Source: Apophysomyces variabilis
Taxonomy: Eukaryota > Mucoromycota > Mucoromycetes > Mucorales > Mucoraceae
Assembly (NCBI GenBank): GCA_002749535.1
Contig: MZZL01000055.1
Location: forward strand, 68,453-132,452
Direction: 5' to 3'
Length of the DNA: 64,000 bases
Within the stretch, counting starts at the first letter, position 1. Each line of letters begins with the position of its first letter. Of this stretch, positions 24,024 through 35,216 are shown in pieces. The notes under the pieces were generated by a model. The model ran no database searches. It was not told where the DNA came from and saw only the letters and a list, made by a program, of their open reading frames with translations. The translations under genes were made by a program, and so were the position numbers.

Positions 24024-25675
24024 CTAATGTCGTGCATATTCTCGGACATAGCTTTCTACCCATTCTCGTACATCCATATTAGAAATTAATCCATCTAATC
24101 CGTTGTGGATCTGTTGCTTGCAATCATGGCACGTGAAATCGTTCTCCAGCATATGGCCTCGGATACATTCATCACAGAAGCTGGAGCCGCAGCACGGTGT
24201 GATAGTCGCCTCTCGAAACAGTCCATTACAGATGGGACAACGAAGAGAATCTGGCACAGGAATAGACTCGTACCAATCCATCAAATCACCCGCTGCAGCT
24301 GAGCCGAGGTTGATTGTAGTAGCTGCCTTAGCAACATGCTTATCCCATGTCGACCTGAATTTGCAATCCGAATTAAGCATCAATCTCTCATGTGCATTAT
24401 ATTCCACTTACGAGTCAGCCTGAGCAACCACCAGATCTCCCTTTGGAGTAACCATCAAACCTCCCGTCCCTGCCTTCACCGCGTTCTTGGGCTCTTCAAT
24501 CACTTTAAGAAAACTGCGCGGAATGCCTGTCGTCCTCTTGATCCGTGGGTGCTTGTCATAGTCCTTGTCACCGTTCGTAGGGCATTGGTTGATGTAATGA
24601 CCTAGAATGGCATATCTTGGTTATAGTTGGCCTCTCACAGAAAACGCGTTGCATTTCTCTCGTACCTTTCTGACCACATCGATAGCATACGTATGTAGGT
24701 GGAGGTATCCTTTGGGGTTGTTGATTATTCGCATCTTTATTACTGTCTCCTCCGTCTCGGTGTACACTGCCATGATAGCCGCCTCGACCACGCTGCCATC
24801 CACCCGCTCCTCTTGCATTATACGGTATGTAAGGCTGTCTGGAAAACAAGAGATTGTGCATCAGAAAACACGCCATGTCCAAAGTGACCTCAACGAAGAT
24901 AAACACAAAATGGAATAACTTCATGGGGATTAAGAAACCAAGTGTATGATCGTATATATTTTTTGTTCAACTTTTTTTCTTTCACGAGTGCAGCAAAAAA
25001 GAAAAGAAACTTAATTGTAATCAAAATATCACTTACTCTGCGAGCCTTTCCTGCATGGCTCCCCATTGATCGGTAGTTTGTTGAAACATAGCTTGAATAC
25101 GAGCTTCTTCGGAATCATCCGAAGGGCCATTTGAAGACTCTGACGGGGGTACTAATGCCGCTTCCGTATTGCTAGGGACAGGCGATCTTTGTTTATGTTG
25201 TTGCGTGTTATTCAAAACCAAATTTCTCCCTCCTCCACCAAACCGCTGTTCGCTCGGCTGCGCGGGTTTCATCATTCCCACACCTTGTCCCATCCCTTTA
25301 CTGTCTATTGGTCCTGCCCCTAGTACATAACGTTGAGCTGTTCCCTTTCCAGGCCGAGAAGCCGGTAATCGTCGAACGATGACAGATGTATTTCGAGGAA
25401 CGACAAACGCATCGTCTCTGTATTCTAGGATTTTTACGGTAAATCATTGAAACATTGACAATTTCACTCGTCTCACGCTCCCAAATGGCGATTGATTTAC
25501 CTTCGTCTGTCTGCGCATTGTAAATCGCCAGATCGAAGTCGGTGCCCTTGCCTAGCTTTTTAGCTCTTATGATCTCACGCTTTACGTCAAAAACAGTAGC
25601 TCCAGCTCCATCAAAGGTATAAACATCATAATCAGAGTCTTTAGCTGCTTTGAATTTGTAGTATATTACAGACAT
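24024..25675 (-). CDS. MPE1: Mpe1/RBBP6-like mRNA 3'-end processing factor
   Basis: Five exons (minus): 25675-25477, 25424-25037, 24838-24666, 24601-24412 and 24354-24024, giving 426 residues. Residues 1-75 are a DWNN ubiquitin-like domain (IYYKFKAAKDSDYDVYTFDG). The conserved stretch VVPRNTSVIVRRLPA follows. A CCHC zinc knuckle (CYRCGQKGHYINQC) sits near 248-262 and a RING (CPICNGLF, CCGSSFCDEC, CHDC) near 355-400. This order is that of yeast Mpe1 and animal RBBP6, subunits of the cleavage and polyadenylation factor in the nucleus. The intron at 24839-25036 is the longest assigned here (198 nt), and the knuckle is split by the intron at 24602-24665. The intron at 25425-25476 was placed to remove an off-frame segment and link the DWNN domain to the VVPRN block. 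Confidence 0.88.
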
Positions 25676-26361
25676 TATCAAATGCACAAAATAAACGAAT
25701 CGAAGAGAATGAAAGGTCAAGCCTAAAAAAAACTTAACTCACTGTGCGTACCAAATGTTTTTAAAGTCCGTTCCAAGCAATACGATATGACGTATAGTAA
25801 ACCGAACCGAACGTGGTGTGCTTTTGCGAATTCCCGTTTGTTGTGTATTTAATGAAGTAAGCTGTGTATGTAACCATATCGTCTCACATGTTTATTGCCA
25901 ATATTTACTGAGATATATAACGCGAATGGATCTGATGGATATTTTTAATGTTGATTAAACAACCTTAAAACAATACTTACATTTGAACAATAATATGATA
26001 GCGTAAGATATTTGGTAGTTGGTAATTAATGTTCTTTTTTCTTACTTAATTGTGCACGTTAAAAGTGAAAGCATTCACCGTCTATATGAGACCATGCTCA
26101 AGAAGTCTACACAATTGCAATCGGGTTCTTCTAAATCGGAGAATTAAACGTTTTCAAACCACTCGCATGTTTGTTTGCTATGTTTCCAACAATAATAGGA
26201 TATTCTACCAGCACGTTTCAGCTCCTTCAAAGTCCTCAAGCAGTACGAAAAAGATTGTTTATTTCCGAGCCTTGTAATCAACAAAGGGCTAGTCCCTCTG
26301 TTGATATCCTTATAATTACATCAGCTTTGTTAATCACGCAGATGGGAAAAAGGTTGATTGT
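25676..26361. other. Intergenic region upstream of MPE1
   Basis: AT-rich spacer. Open frames at 26050-26365 on the plus strand are short and do not resemble known proteins. I see no RNA gene or repeat. Confidence 0.4.
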
Positions 26362-27005
26362 CTAAACTGTGAGCATTTTTCCGAAGCGAAGGCCTGCCAC
26401 GGCTAGACCTGCAACCTTTAACCCTTCAAACCCGATATAGCCACGGTGCATCTGTGGAAACAAAACGTTATCGTAGGATTCTCCTGTTTTCTCGGCTCTC
26501 TTTGCTCGTTCATTCAGCTTCGGGAGCAAATAGGCGGCTTGAGCTGCAGTTGCTACAGCTGGCGCGGCAATCGCCGTTGTCAAGCACCAATCGACAAAAC
26601 CGTTATTGTCCAGGATTCGTTTGCGCCACTCGCAGAAGAGATCTAGACTAACCACACCCACTAAAATCTATTTGCGCTTGTTAACAATGATCGATAAATC
26701 ACCTCTTTCCATTCATTTACCTCCATTTTATTCCACCAATTGAAGCGATGTCTGCCGCAGTCAGCTTTTTGTCTTTCGTTCAGATTGCTCGCTTCCAATA
26801 AGAAAGGTGTTTCCAAGAAACTAAAGTTGAACGTAGTTGCGAACCAGTAAGTGTTTATCAAAGCCAGATATAGCGTTAAATGGCGCAAGGATGATTTGGG
26901 CCAGACTTTGTAATGCAAAACGGCTTCGACTGCCACTGCAGGCAAGGCAACCTTGGCTGCGGACCAAGGATCCGCTAGGAAACGTACACACCTCGATTCT
27001 GGCAT
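26362..27005 (-). CDS. Small multipass membrane protein of unknown function
   Basis: Two exons (minus), 27005-26721 and 26667-26362, joined in phase across a 53-nt intron (26668-26720, donor GTAAAT) give 196 residues. I do not recognise the family. The sequence shows hydrophobic stretches at about residues 15-32 and 42-60, a weaker one near 97-107, one near 120-140 (CLTTAIAAPAVATAAQAAYL) and one close to the C-terminus. Charged, Trp-rich loops lie between them (HRFNWWNKME, FCEWRKRILDNNGF). The even hydrophobic pattern and clean splicing argue that it is a real gene. The membrane in which it resides cannot be told; no cleavable signal peptide is obvious. Confidence 0.65.
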
Positions 27006-28299
27006 AGTTGCAAAAATGAGTTTGTATTACAGAAAAGGGAAGACCGAGCTTGAAATTAAAGCATTATAAAACAATTTTGATGTAGCTGCGTAATAATGAC
27101 GTTATTTGATTACTGGTCTTCCATTAATGTCTCGCTCGATATGGATATCGCTTCATGTGGTTCACTCATTAACTTGCGACTTACCCAATAGTTGTATTGC
27201 AATATCTTTTAAAAATTCCGAAATCCGTTATATCAAAGCATTAACCGAAAGCAGATTAACTGTTTAACGCTACGAGGCCACTCCCTTTTCCGCCTATTCC
27301 AGCATCTTGAAAGAACACTGTTTCTTTGGATACCTAACAACAAGTGAGGAGGCTAAAAGAACAGAAGTCGTCGAAAGCAGTACTAGTCTCTCTATCTCTC
27401 TATTAGTATACTGTATTTTCGAGTAATTTTTGCGCGCAAAAACATTTTGCCGGTAGTACACCAGTTTCCTGCAAGCTGGTTCGACCGTCGTACTCTTCAG
27501 TTGATATATAGAAGTCTTATTTAGGAGAAAAGAACACGTCCAGCAATGAAGTAGAGGAACAGATTCGATAGAGATATTGTCTGACGCTTTCCAAGAAGGC
27601 CAAAGGGTCCTGTTGTTCTCAGTAGCAATTTGGTATGTGTATGCAAACTTGATGTGTGGGTCAAGAGAGCTGAGCTGCAATAAGAGGGTACAAGATATTA
27701 TGAAGGACAGTTAAATAGACATTGTGTAAAACTTCAGCAGTAATGAGAAGGGTCAAGTGCTTTGCAAAAGTGCAATGATTAGTTGAATATATTGTCTAAT
27801 TGACCTCCATCCGTTTTATATACGATAAAAGTGCTCAATGATAAGATCCTTATATGGAGGACTATTGCTTTGTTCCTAGAGACATGTACCTTCAGTGAAC
27901 ACTGTTAATTTATCTCTGTTTCTCACATATTCTTTTGCCAACAGAAGTAACCATTCCTATGCTAACTTTGTCATTCGCTCTGTATTTTTTCAACGTAAGA
28001 TCAAGGGCCAGAAGCTATGTTATATGAGGCAGATACCTAGGATTCAAACATTCATTCTGCTCTTTTTTTCGCCTATCTGAAATCGTTGTCCACAAGCGAT
28101 ACTGGCTTATTTACGTTTTTATGTCTCCAGATCGTTTTTCGCGTTTTAAACTATTTATCTTACTTGGTGCATCTTTATTTCACAACACCATATCCATATC
28201 AGTCACTCACGTACACCTCTTGAATATCTTGCGTTAAAATGAGGGCTTCATTTTTAGCAATATATTATGTTACCGTAAACATACGCTAGAAATCGCCAA
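27006..28299. other. Intergenic region left of the transposon cluster
   Basis: No supported gene. A minus-strand open frame at 27294-27680 and a plus-strand one at 27895-28080 lack any domain or coding-like pattern. The sequence is AT-rich, grading into the GC-richer structured segment at 28300-28460. Confidence 0.4.
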
Positions 28300-28460
28300 A
28301 AATCCATTTCTCCAGCCGCACGCGGCTGTAACGGAACGAGCGAAGCGAGTGCAGAAGGACTAGTCGGATTTACTGAGAGGGTATTTTTTTGCCCTAAGCC
28401 CTGACTCAGACTCACTGAAATTTAAGCGGAGCGAGTCTCATGGGTATATTTTACGTGTAG
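28300..28460. repeat. Structured GC-rich segment beside LINE 3' end
   Basis: A perfect 7-bp inverted repeat with a 2-base gap (CAGCCGC at 28313-28319, GCGGCTG at 28322-28328) is followed by GAGCGAAGCGAGTGCAG (28338-28354). A second inverted pair, AGACTC and GAGTCT, brackets about 20 bases near 28408-28440 and contains GCGGAGCGAG. The composition is unlike the AT-rich surroundings. It lies just beyond the 3' side of the minus-strand LINE, so it may be the LINE tail or the end of another element. Whether it recurs in the genome cannot be seen from one window. Confidence 0.4.
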
Positions 28461-28525
28461 ATTGAAATTTTGTTGTGCCGCAGTGGGCGCTCACATAAAT
28501 AGGGGATTAAACAAGTAGACTATAT

Positions 28526-30298
28526 CTATTCTAATTTTTCCTTGTTAAAGAGATTCTCTATACGTATACGCCGCAGTAAAAGGCGGGCGGCTGCTATTAT
28601 GCGTGCAGGATGGAAAGGGACATTTTCAAAAACGAAAGCCCAATGAGATCTCCATATAGTGGTCAAGACTCCAGCAACAAAGGTGTCGAAATCGATATAG
28701 GTGATGGGAGTCATCGTCAAGGGAACTGGATTTACCGTTACCTCGTGGGCGCAGGTGAGATTTGCAGGGAAACTAGGAATTGTCGCGCTAGCTGTGTCCA
28801 AATTGGTTTCTTGAAAGGGCATGACCACACAAAATGGTCTTACGATTCTACCAGCCCACAAATAGGGCAATTTGGTGAGGGAAAAAGGCTGGGATCAATG
28901 CTGTGCAATTGCTGTCGGTTTGAAAGACGCGAGTGGTATAGTCTCCACCACACCGTGTGTGCTCTCGAGGGCAGAGATGCATTCCAGAACCTTTTCCATT
29001 GTATGATGCTGGCGCGGGGATATGTGTCAGGTAAGGTGTCCAGGGTCGGCAGTTGGGCATCCCGGAATTGTTTGCGGGAGATCGAGGCTAAGGGAAGACC
29101 GCAAGCGAGCAGAGGATGTATTAGGGAAGTAAAGTGTCAAGCATGGGGCGGGGGAAGTGTCGGTGTCAGGAAGAGGTCCAAGCAATCGCTTAAAGGAAGG
29201 GGACAATTGCCAACTGTCATTGGCTTCTATTGCTCTGGAGAAGGCCATGGCTTTGTTTCGCTGTTGGTCACGTTCCGCGGACGTCCTTAATCTGAGCTGA
29301 GACAAGGAAAGATCATAAACGTACACATCCTTCACTAAGGAATCACGCGAATCCGGTTTAAGACTAGGCGGGGTGTTACCCGAATATGAACAAACCCAGT
29401 GCAATGGGATTTCCTGTGCGGTGTAGTAACCAACCGCTGGCCAGTTGACTTGTAGTCGCAGTGCATCAATTGCTTTAAAGAGCACGCGAAAGTGTCCCAA
29501 GTCAAAAATTGCGTGAGGTCTGCGTTCAGGAAATAAGGCTAGTAAAGCCGGCGAAGGGCATTGCCCGTAGAGAATCATACAGAAAAATATGTATACGGTC
29601 GCCAATGTCAGTGGCTGGTCAGTTGAATTGATCCCTAGCAGAGGACAGATCCAACGCAATTGCAACGAGTTATGGTGTCTCACCGGATCTAGTAGTCCCA
29701 AACCTCCCTGTGTCCGAGGGCGAGTGCATGTTTCCAAACTGACGCGTGGGAAGGATTTACCGTGCATAAAATTGCCAATAAGGGAGCGCACTTTTTGTAG
29801 AAAGGTCAGTGGTACTTGTAAAATCCTAATGGTGTGCCAGATACGACTAAGCAGCAAAGAGTTGGCAACTAGCGCTTTACCCTGGATTGAGAAGGATCTT
29901 TGTGTTAAGAATTGCGCATGATGTTCCAGTTTGTAGAGCAATGAGTCTAAAAAGGACTGAAATTGTCGTTTTGAACTGGTAATTGGGTAACCGAGATACA
30001 CGGCTGCAGTCAAAGACGATTGGTCATGCCACTTAGAGAAACAGAAGCGATCCAAAATTGAGCAACAGGCCAGGGAGGATTTTCCATTGAGCGAAATGGC
30101 TATCGTTTTTGATCTATTCATGACGGCATTCGAAGCGTTACCGTAAGTATCAATAATCCCAAAGAGATATTCAAGCTCGGTCGGTTCCTGAAGAAAAACG
30201 AAAACATCATCCGCATAGGCTAGACATTTGATAGGCGGAGGCGGGGGAATTGGCGGCGAAACCGGCGGGCTTGAAGTGTCTGGGGGACTCAGAGCCAA
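28526..30298 (-). mobile_element. 5'-truncated non-LTR retrotransposon (LINE) with partial reverse transcriptase
   Basis: The open frame at 29027-30298 (minus, 423 codons) begins just before the reverse-transcriptase catalytic motif YADDVFVF. It runs through the thumb and the downstream region typical of fungal LINEs: SLNGKSS, YLGYPITSSK, FSIQGKALVANSLLLSRIWH and TQGGLGLLDP. The fingers and the upstream part of the palm, with the first catalytic aspartate, and the endonuclease are absent, so the copy is truncated at its 5' side. Coding-like sequence continues in another frame to about 28526 (FVAGVLTTIWRSHWAF), separated by frame breaks near 28870-29060. The copy cannot retrotranspose by itself. 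No poly-A tail or target-site duplication was identified. Confidence 0.85.
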
Positions 30299-30526
30299 TA
30301 AAATCCTGTTATAATCCTCAATTTACACTCCAACGGCCAATAGCTTTGCAATATAAGAGCTTTTGTCTTCCGCTTAGCCAATGAATTCTTCATATAATCC
30401 AAGCATCGGGTTGTTAATCTGACTTTGAATAACTATTACCAGCTTAAAAGAGATGTACAGGGGCAGTATGCGAAACTGTTTTTCATCTTATATCAAAAAT
30501 AATATTTGCATAACAGCATTGCAACT

Positions 30527-33500
30527 ATGAAAAGAAAAGGAAGACCCACTGGCCAAAAAAACAAGCCAAACCATAGAGCAGGGCGGCCATCAAAACGGCG
30601 TGAGACAGTTCCGTCAAACCAAAGAAAACTTGAATTTGTATCATCCCAAGCAACAGATAATACAATAGCGTCTTCTTCTATCGATAGAAACACCAATAAA
30701 TTAGAGGATATGGGTCCCTCTGGACAAGTTCTATTAACTATTGCGCACACTAAACATTGACCACTCGATTAGAATCATGTTAACACTAAACTAACTTCGA
30801 CAGCTACAGAGAGCCTTGGCAATTTAGTTTTACAAGAAGCAAGAGAATGTCAGCAATGAGGAAAATAGTGATAACAGTTCTGCTGATAACATGCAAGCTC
30901 TTTCTGAAGATTCCATTATTGATGCGACCGATCTTATTGAAGATGACCAATGGTACGATAATGAGAACGTTGTTGAAAATCACGACAACTATCGTCAGAC
31001 TAGCGATGGAGCAATGGAGGAATACTTTGCTCCAATACAAAGTTGTCTAGTGCTGGAGGGGTATCCACATGAATATAAGATTGGTACATTTCGGATCAAT
31101 CCACCGGCACCATTTTTTACTCTGAGGAATAATAAGCTAAATCCTACTATGCCATATTATCCTCGAGTATTTCTATGGTTGCCACACCACCTACTCGATG
31201 CCAGTGTAACTTTGCGGTGTCCAACCTGCAACCACTTGTTGGAGGTGAAGGCGTATAACAAGAGCCCGCGTGCACGCCGAGTGGTAGACATAGATAGGTG
31301 CCTTGTGTAAAATGTTGCTCACGGACGTCTATATTGCTAACGTTGTCGGAACCAGCCATTTCTATATTATGTCTATCCGTTGTAAATGCACTTCAAGGAA
31401 CTGCAATCTAACAATTAACTCACATGATGCGCGTATACTATCACAGCTTCCCAGCCATCTAGCGGCAGAATTTCCTGCCTATCTGACACATAAATGCGCT
31501 GTGTCAAAGATTGTAGATCTATTACGACCATGCATGCAAAGTGGAATGGGTGTTGTACGTTTCCGTCGTACACTCCAAGAGCTTCACTATTTGCGTTACG
31601 ATCGTCTAAAGTTACAATACCTTAACGCCATTAAATCTCGGCGTGAATTCCCCAAGTTTGTTGACATGTTAAGCTCCAATTCCTCACCATTGCCTCTCTC
31701 AAGGTTTAGTGACCGTGCAGGTTTCGCCGGCTATGTTCCATCAGCTGCTTATTTTCGCCTGATCTACACAGCCATTATAGACCAACTAACACCGTTGATG
31801 GATAAGCAGATGTCAGTTATCAGCGGACAAGTACTGAAAGGAGACCATTCCTTCAAGATAATCAAACATATGGGGAAGATCGGCGGTGCTCCGATATTTA
31901 CTGCCTTATATACAGTCTGCAATGAATATGAAGAAATCCGACTGCAACAGCTTGTTCCTACAAAGTCCTTATCTCATCTGAAGTCATGCTTTCAGCAAAT
32001 GCTTAACTCTTACCGCTTGTATGGGCACAAGGAACCAGAGCTATTCTTCACAGACAATGTACAAGGTGACCGTAGGTTTCTCGAAGGAGTCTTTCCATCG
32101 CTTCAACATAATATTGGATCGGATAACGCTATTGTAAGCGAACAAAGGTAATGGTGATACATTGGTGAAACAATATCTTACAGCTGTCATCTCATTGAAC
32201 CAACAGGAACCCGCGAATCCTGAAAGATATCTTCCACCTGATGGATATGATAAAGATCTCTAGACGTCATGGATTAGCAAAAGAATTTTCGCGTCGTTTA
32301 CGTGATGCGCTCCTGGTTGTTGATCAAGAGGACCGGCTTTTGGTAGAAAGACATCTTGCGACAAGGAATTTAACTTGGGATTATATGCTCTCTACCAGGC
32401 CATCATGGGTATTTCGCCGCGTTAAACGTGTGGTCCCGCCTGTAGAAGAGTTATATCCAGTGGTAGAGAATCTTTTCAGAGAATATGGGTCGATCCAATG
32501 TCCCACAACAGGATGTCCATTGTTTGATGAGGAGGCTTGGAAGCAATCTGCCAATGTTTTAAAGGCTATTGAGCAGGGACAAGTGTCTGACCCACCAGGC
32601 TTTTCTCTCTATTTCAAGATCCGGCATGACAAAGACAATCTGCCTTTGTACAGATGTAGTCGCGGTACAAACTCTTTGGAAGGAGGAGTGCACCAAAACA
32701 TTATACGGAAGTTTATGTCTTTTGGCGCAGGCCCTCACCTTACAGATTGTGCTCTTGCAGATTACCGTCTACGCCATAACATTGACGTGAGTATACATAA
32801 TAAGTGTTTTGATGAAACGCACCCAAATGTTTAAGTTTGCATTAAACTTTACTGACTAATACCTTATTTAAAGGTTGGAACTGCTAATAGATATGGCCGT
32901 GTTCATAAGGGTCATTACGAACCATGGCTGACGGAGACCATCCAAGCTCTAATAAGGGAACTCGGTGTAAATGATGACAGTAACGATCGAGTAGTAGCAA
33001 CTATGCAAAATACAGAGAGAGATACGCCTATTGAAACGTTTGGCATCGGAGCGTTTCTGCCTGATCTGGCCGATAGTCTTAATATCACTCTCGTTGAAAC
33101 ACAAAGAGATGAACATACTCAGCCAATAGCAGATCTCTCAAAGCAGACAAGCACAACCTTGGTTCTTTCCGGCAGATCCACTGCAAACCCAAAGAAGCAA
33201 CTATATACCTACTTGGCAAACAAGCAAAGATCAAAGTATGCCATAGTGCCTGTGCATACCCAGCAGGAGTTAGATCTCTTCCGACATATGATGGAAATCT
33301 ATCATCAGCGACAGAACCAAGTAGATTGGATATCAATCGCGCAAAGCTGGAACAAAGACCATGCTGACGGTGAAACCATATTTTACAAGACGTCAGAACA
33401 CATCAAGAGTCACTATAATGTATGGTTTGAAAGAAAAGTGGCAACGATAACAATATGGTCCAGCCGAGGCATCTGCAGTACTATGCGTCGACATCTACAG

Positions 33501-33572
33501 TCGCCTAGTCGTGCTCGTATGATTGAACCAGCACACACTAATGGATCCTTGGTCTCACCGTGGCAACACTAG
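30527..33572 (+). CDS. DUF6729-type transposon-associated protein, apparently uninterrupted
   Basis: The main exons join without a stop or frameshift: about 30842-31297, 31356-32147, 32207-32786 and 32874-33572 (825 residues if started at the ATG at 30891). Introns are 58, 59 and 87 nt; the first has an unusual GTGCCT donor but a clear GCTAACG branch site. An upstream piece from 30527 (AT-hook-like KGRPTG and AGRPSKRR) is probably the N-terminus, but its splice to the rest is unresolved. The region YYPRVFLWLPHHLL...CPTC matches what I know as fungal DUF6729. Downstream lie an RNase H-like/DDE-looking region (FTDNVQGDRRFLEG) and a conserved block (YRCSRGTNSLEGGVHQN, ADYRLRHN). Such proteins occur in many copies in fungal genomes and are presumed element-encoded; the reaction is unknown. 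The last residues overlap the start of the adjoining Tc1-type gene, so the native C-terminus may be lost. Confidence 0.65.
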
Positions 33573-35010
33573 CGACAGCTATGATACTACTGACACAGAA
33601 AGCGAATGCGCTTCTTTGTCGAGTATGGTTGATATTTTTGAAACCAACCCTATTAGCCATCTGGCTGCTGGAGATGGTCCTGCTTTGATGGACGTTGATC
33701 AGTCTGAATTCAAGCAATACAATATCGCTAAGGCTGACCGGGAGAAACAGCAACGAGACACAGGTCTGCTTCTCACTCTTATAGAATACGAACAAATCCA
33801 GTTCCACCCATAAGAAGGCCAAGAAGCTACACCAACGACGAAAATACCGGTTATCGATGTTCCACTTACAAACAAGCGAGGAGCATATCGAAAATATACA
33901 CTTGAACAGGTCCAGTCATTAATTGCCTTGGTGATTGAGCAAGGTAAATGCCTGATTTTGTTTAAAAGCAATTGGCAGTGACCAGTCATTCTCTTTGATT
34001 ATTCAGGAATGACTGCTGCTGCTGCTGCACGAAAAGTAGGCATCAAGGAAAGAACCGCACAACAGTATGTTTATAAGTACCGACAGGATACTCAACAAAA
34101 ACTACCAGTTCCTACTGTTGGGCGGAAAGGCGGTAATCGAAAACTGTTTGAAGAGCACTCACAGTTCCTGATCAAATATTTCGAGGATCACGTTGAGTCC
34201 ACCCTTGCTCAAGCTAGGGAGGAGCTTCTTGCCAACTTTCCTGGCTTGACGATTACGCTCTCTGGCTTACAATAGCATCTTGTCAAGCATTGTCGTCTTA
34301 GTTTGAAGAAGCTGAAAAAGTTGCCTGCAGTCCGAAATTCAGACCGCATTATTGATCAACGTCACGATACCATTTTATCCTGACTCCAGCTACAAGACTT
34401 CAATTATCTTACTACTTGCGTTTTCATTGACGAGGCTGGATTCAACCTGCACATTAAGCGTGAGTTTGGCTGGGCTCCCCGAGGTCAACCAGCCAAAGCA
34501 GTTGTGCCAACACAAAAGGGACTCAATATTACCATTACGGGCGCGATCTGCGAACGAGGTGTAGTGTCACTCATGCTACGCAAACCTAAGGTGTGCACAG
34601 CTAAATAGAATGGAAATACTGTCGTAACCAAAGTCGGCACAAGGACAGATGATTACCTTGCATTTATCGAAGCAATGATGGACATCCTGGACATCAAGAA
34701 CATGAAAGGCCGTTACCTGGTGATGGATAACGCTCCTATACACAAGTCACCTCAGATTAAAGAAGCCATCCAAAATCGCGCCTATAAGCCAATGTTCCTT
34801 CCTCCATGGTCAGCATTTTTAAACCCGATCGAGGAGTTTTGGTCTAAGGTCAAGGCTGATGTCCGAAGGAGCCAACTTTCGGAAAACGATTCCCTCACAC
34901 CTCGTCTTGTAGAGTCGACCAAATTGGTGACTCCCACAGATTGTATGGGTTGGATAAGGCATTCGCTATCTTTCTTTGAACGATGCTTAGCAAAAGAAAA
35001 AGATTTATAA
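33523..35010 (+). pseudogene. Tc1/mariner-type DD34E transposase with four premature stops
   Basis: One continuous frame, with a 63-nt intron at 33944-34006, encodes a Tc1/IS630-superfamily transposase. A helix-turn-helix region (MTAAAAARKVGIKERTAQQY) precedes the DDE domain. That domain has CVFIDEAGF, YLVMDNAPIH and LNPIEEFW, with 34 residues between the second aspartate and the glutamate (DD34E). The start is probably ATG 33541 or 33523. In-frame stops lie at 33811-33813 (TAA), 34273-34275 (TAG), 34381-34383 (TGA) and 34606-34608 (TAG). There is no frameshift, so decay was by base substitution alone. The first exon overlaps the end of the DUF6729-type gene, suggesting insertion beside or into it. 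Terminal inverted repeats and TA duplications were not identified with confidence. Confidence 0.85.
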
Positions 35011-35089
35011 TGAAAAAAGTAGCGTGGGCTTGAAAAGCATTTATTTGCAGACAGAGTTATTACTGATAAGATGGTCCAGCCTGAATAAA

Positions 35090-35216
35090 TCAATGTGCGC
35101 GCATGAAAAATATATCTGCGCGTGGCACAAAAATGCTTTGCGTGCACCATCAATGGTTCGCGTGCACACCCCTTTTTATTCGCACGCCAAAAGTTTTCTC
35201 TTGCACGCTAAATCAA
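35090..35216. repeat. Cluster of GCGTGC/GCACGC motifs downstream of the transposase
   Basis: Within about 125 bases the related motifs GTGCGCGC, GCGCGTGGC, GCGTGCACC, CGCGTGCAC, CGCACGCC and GCACGCT recur, on both strands, in otherwise AT-rich DNA. Short motif clusters inside transposon ends often bind transposase, which would suit the position just 3' of the Tc1-type gene. That role is an inference. No perfect longer repeat unit is visible. Confidence 0.45.

Noticed and set aside
27294..27680. Minus-strand frame of 128 codons
   Set aside because: No recognisable domain, no neighbouring exon and low coding character in an AT-rich spacer.
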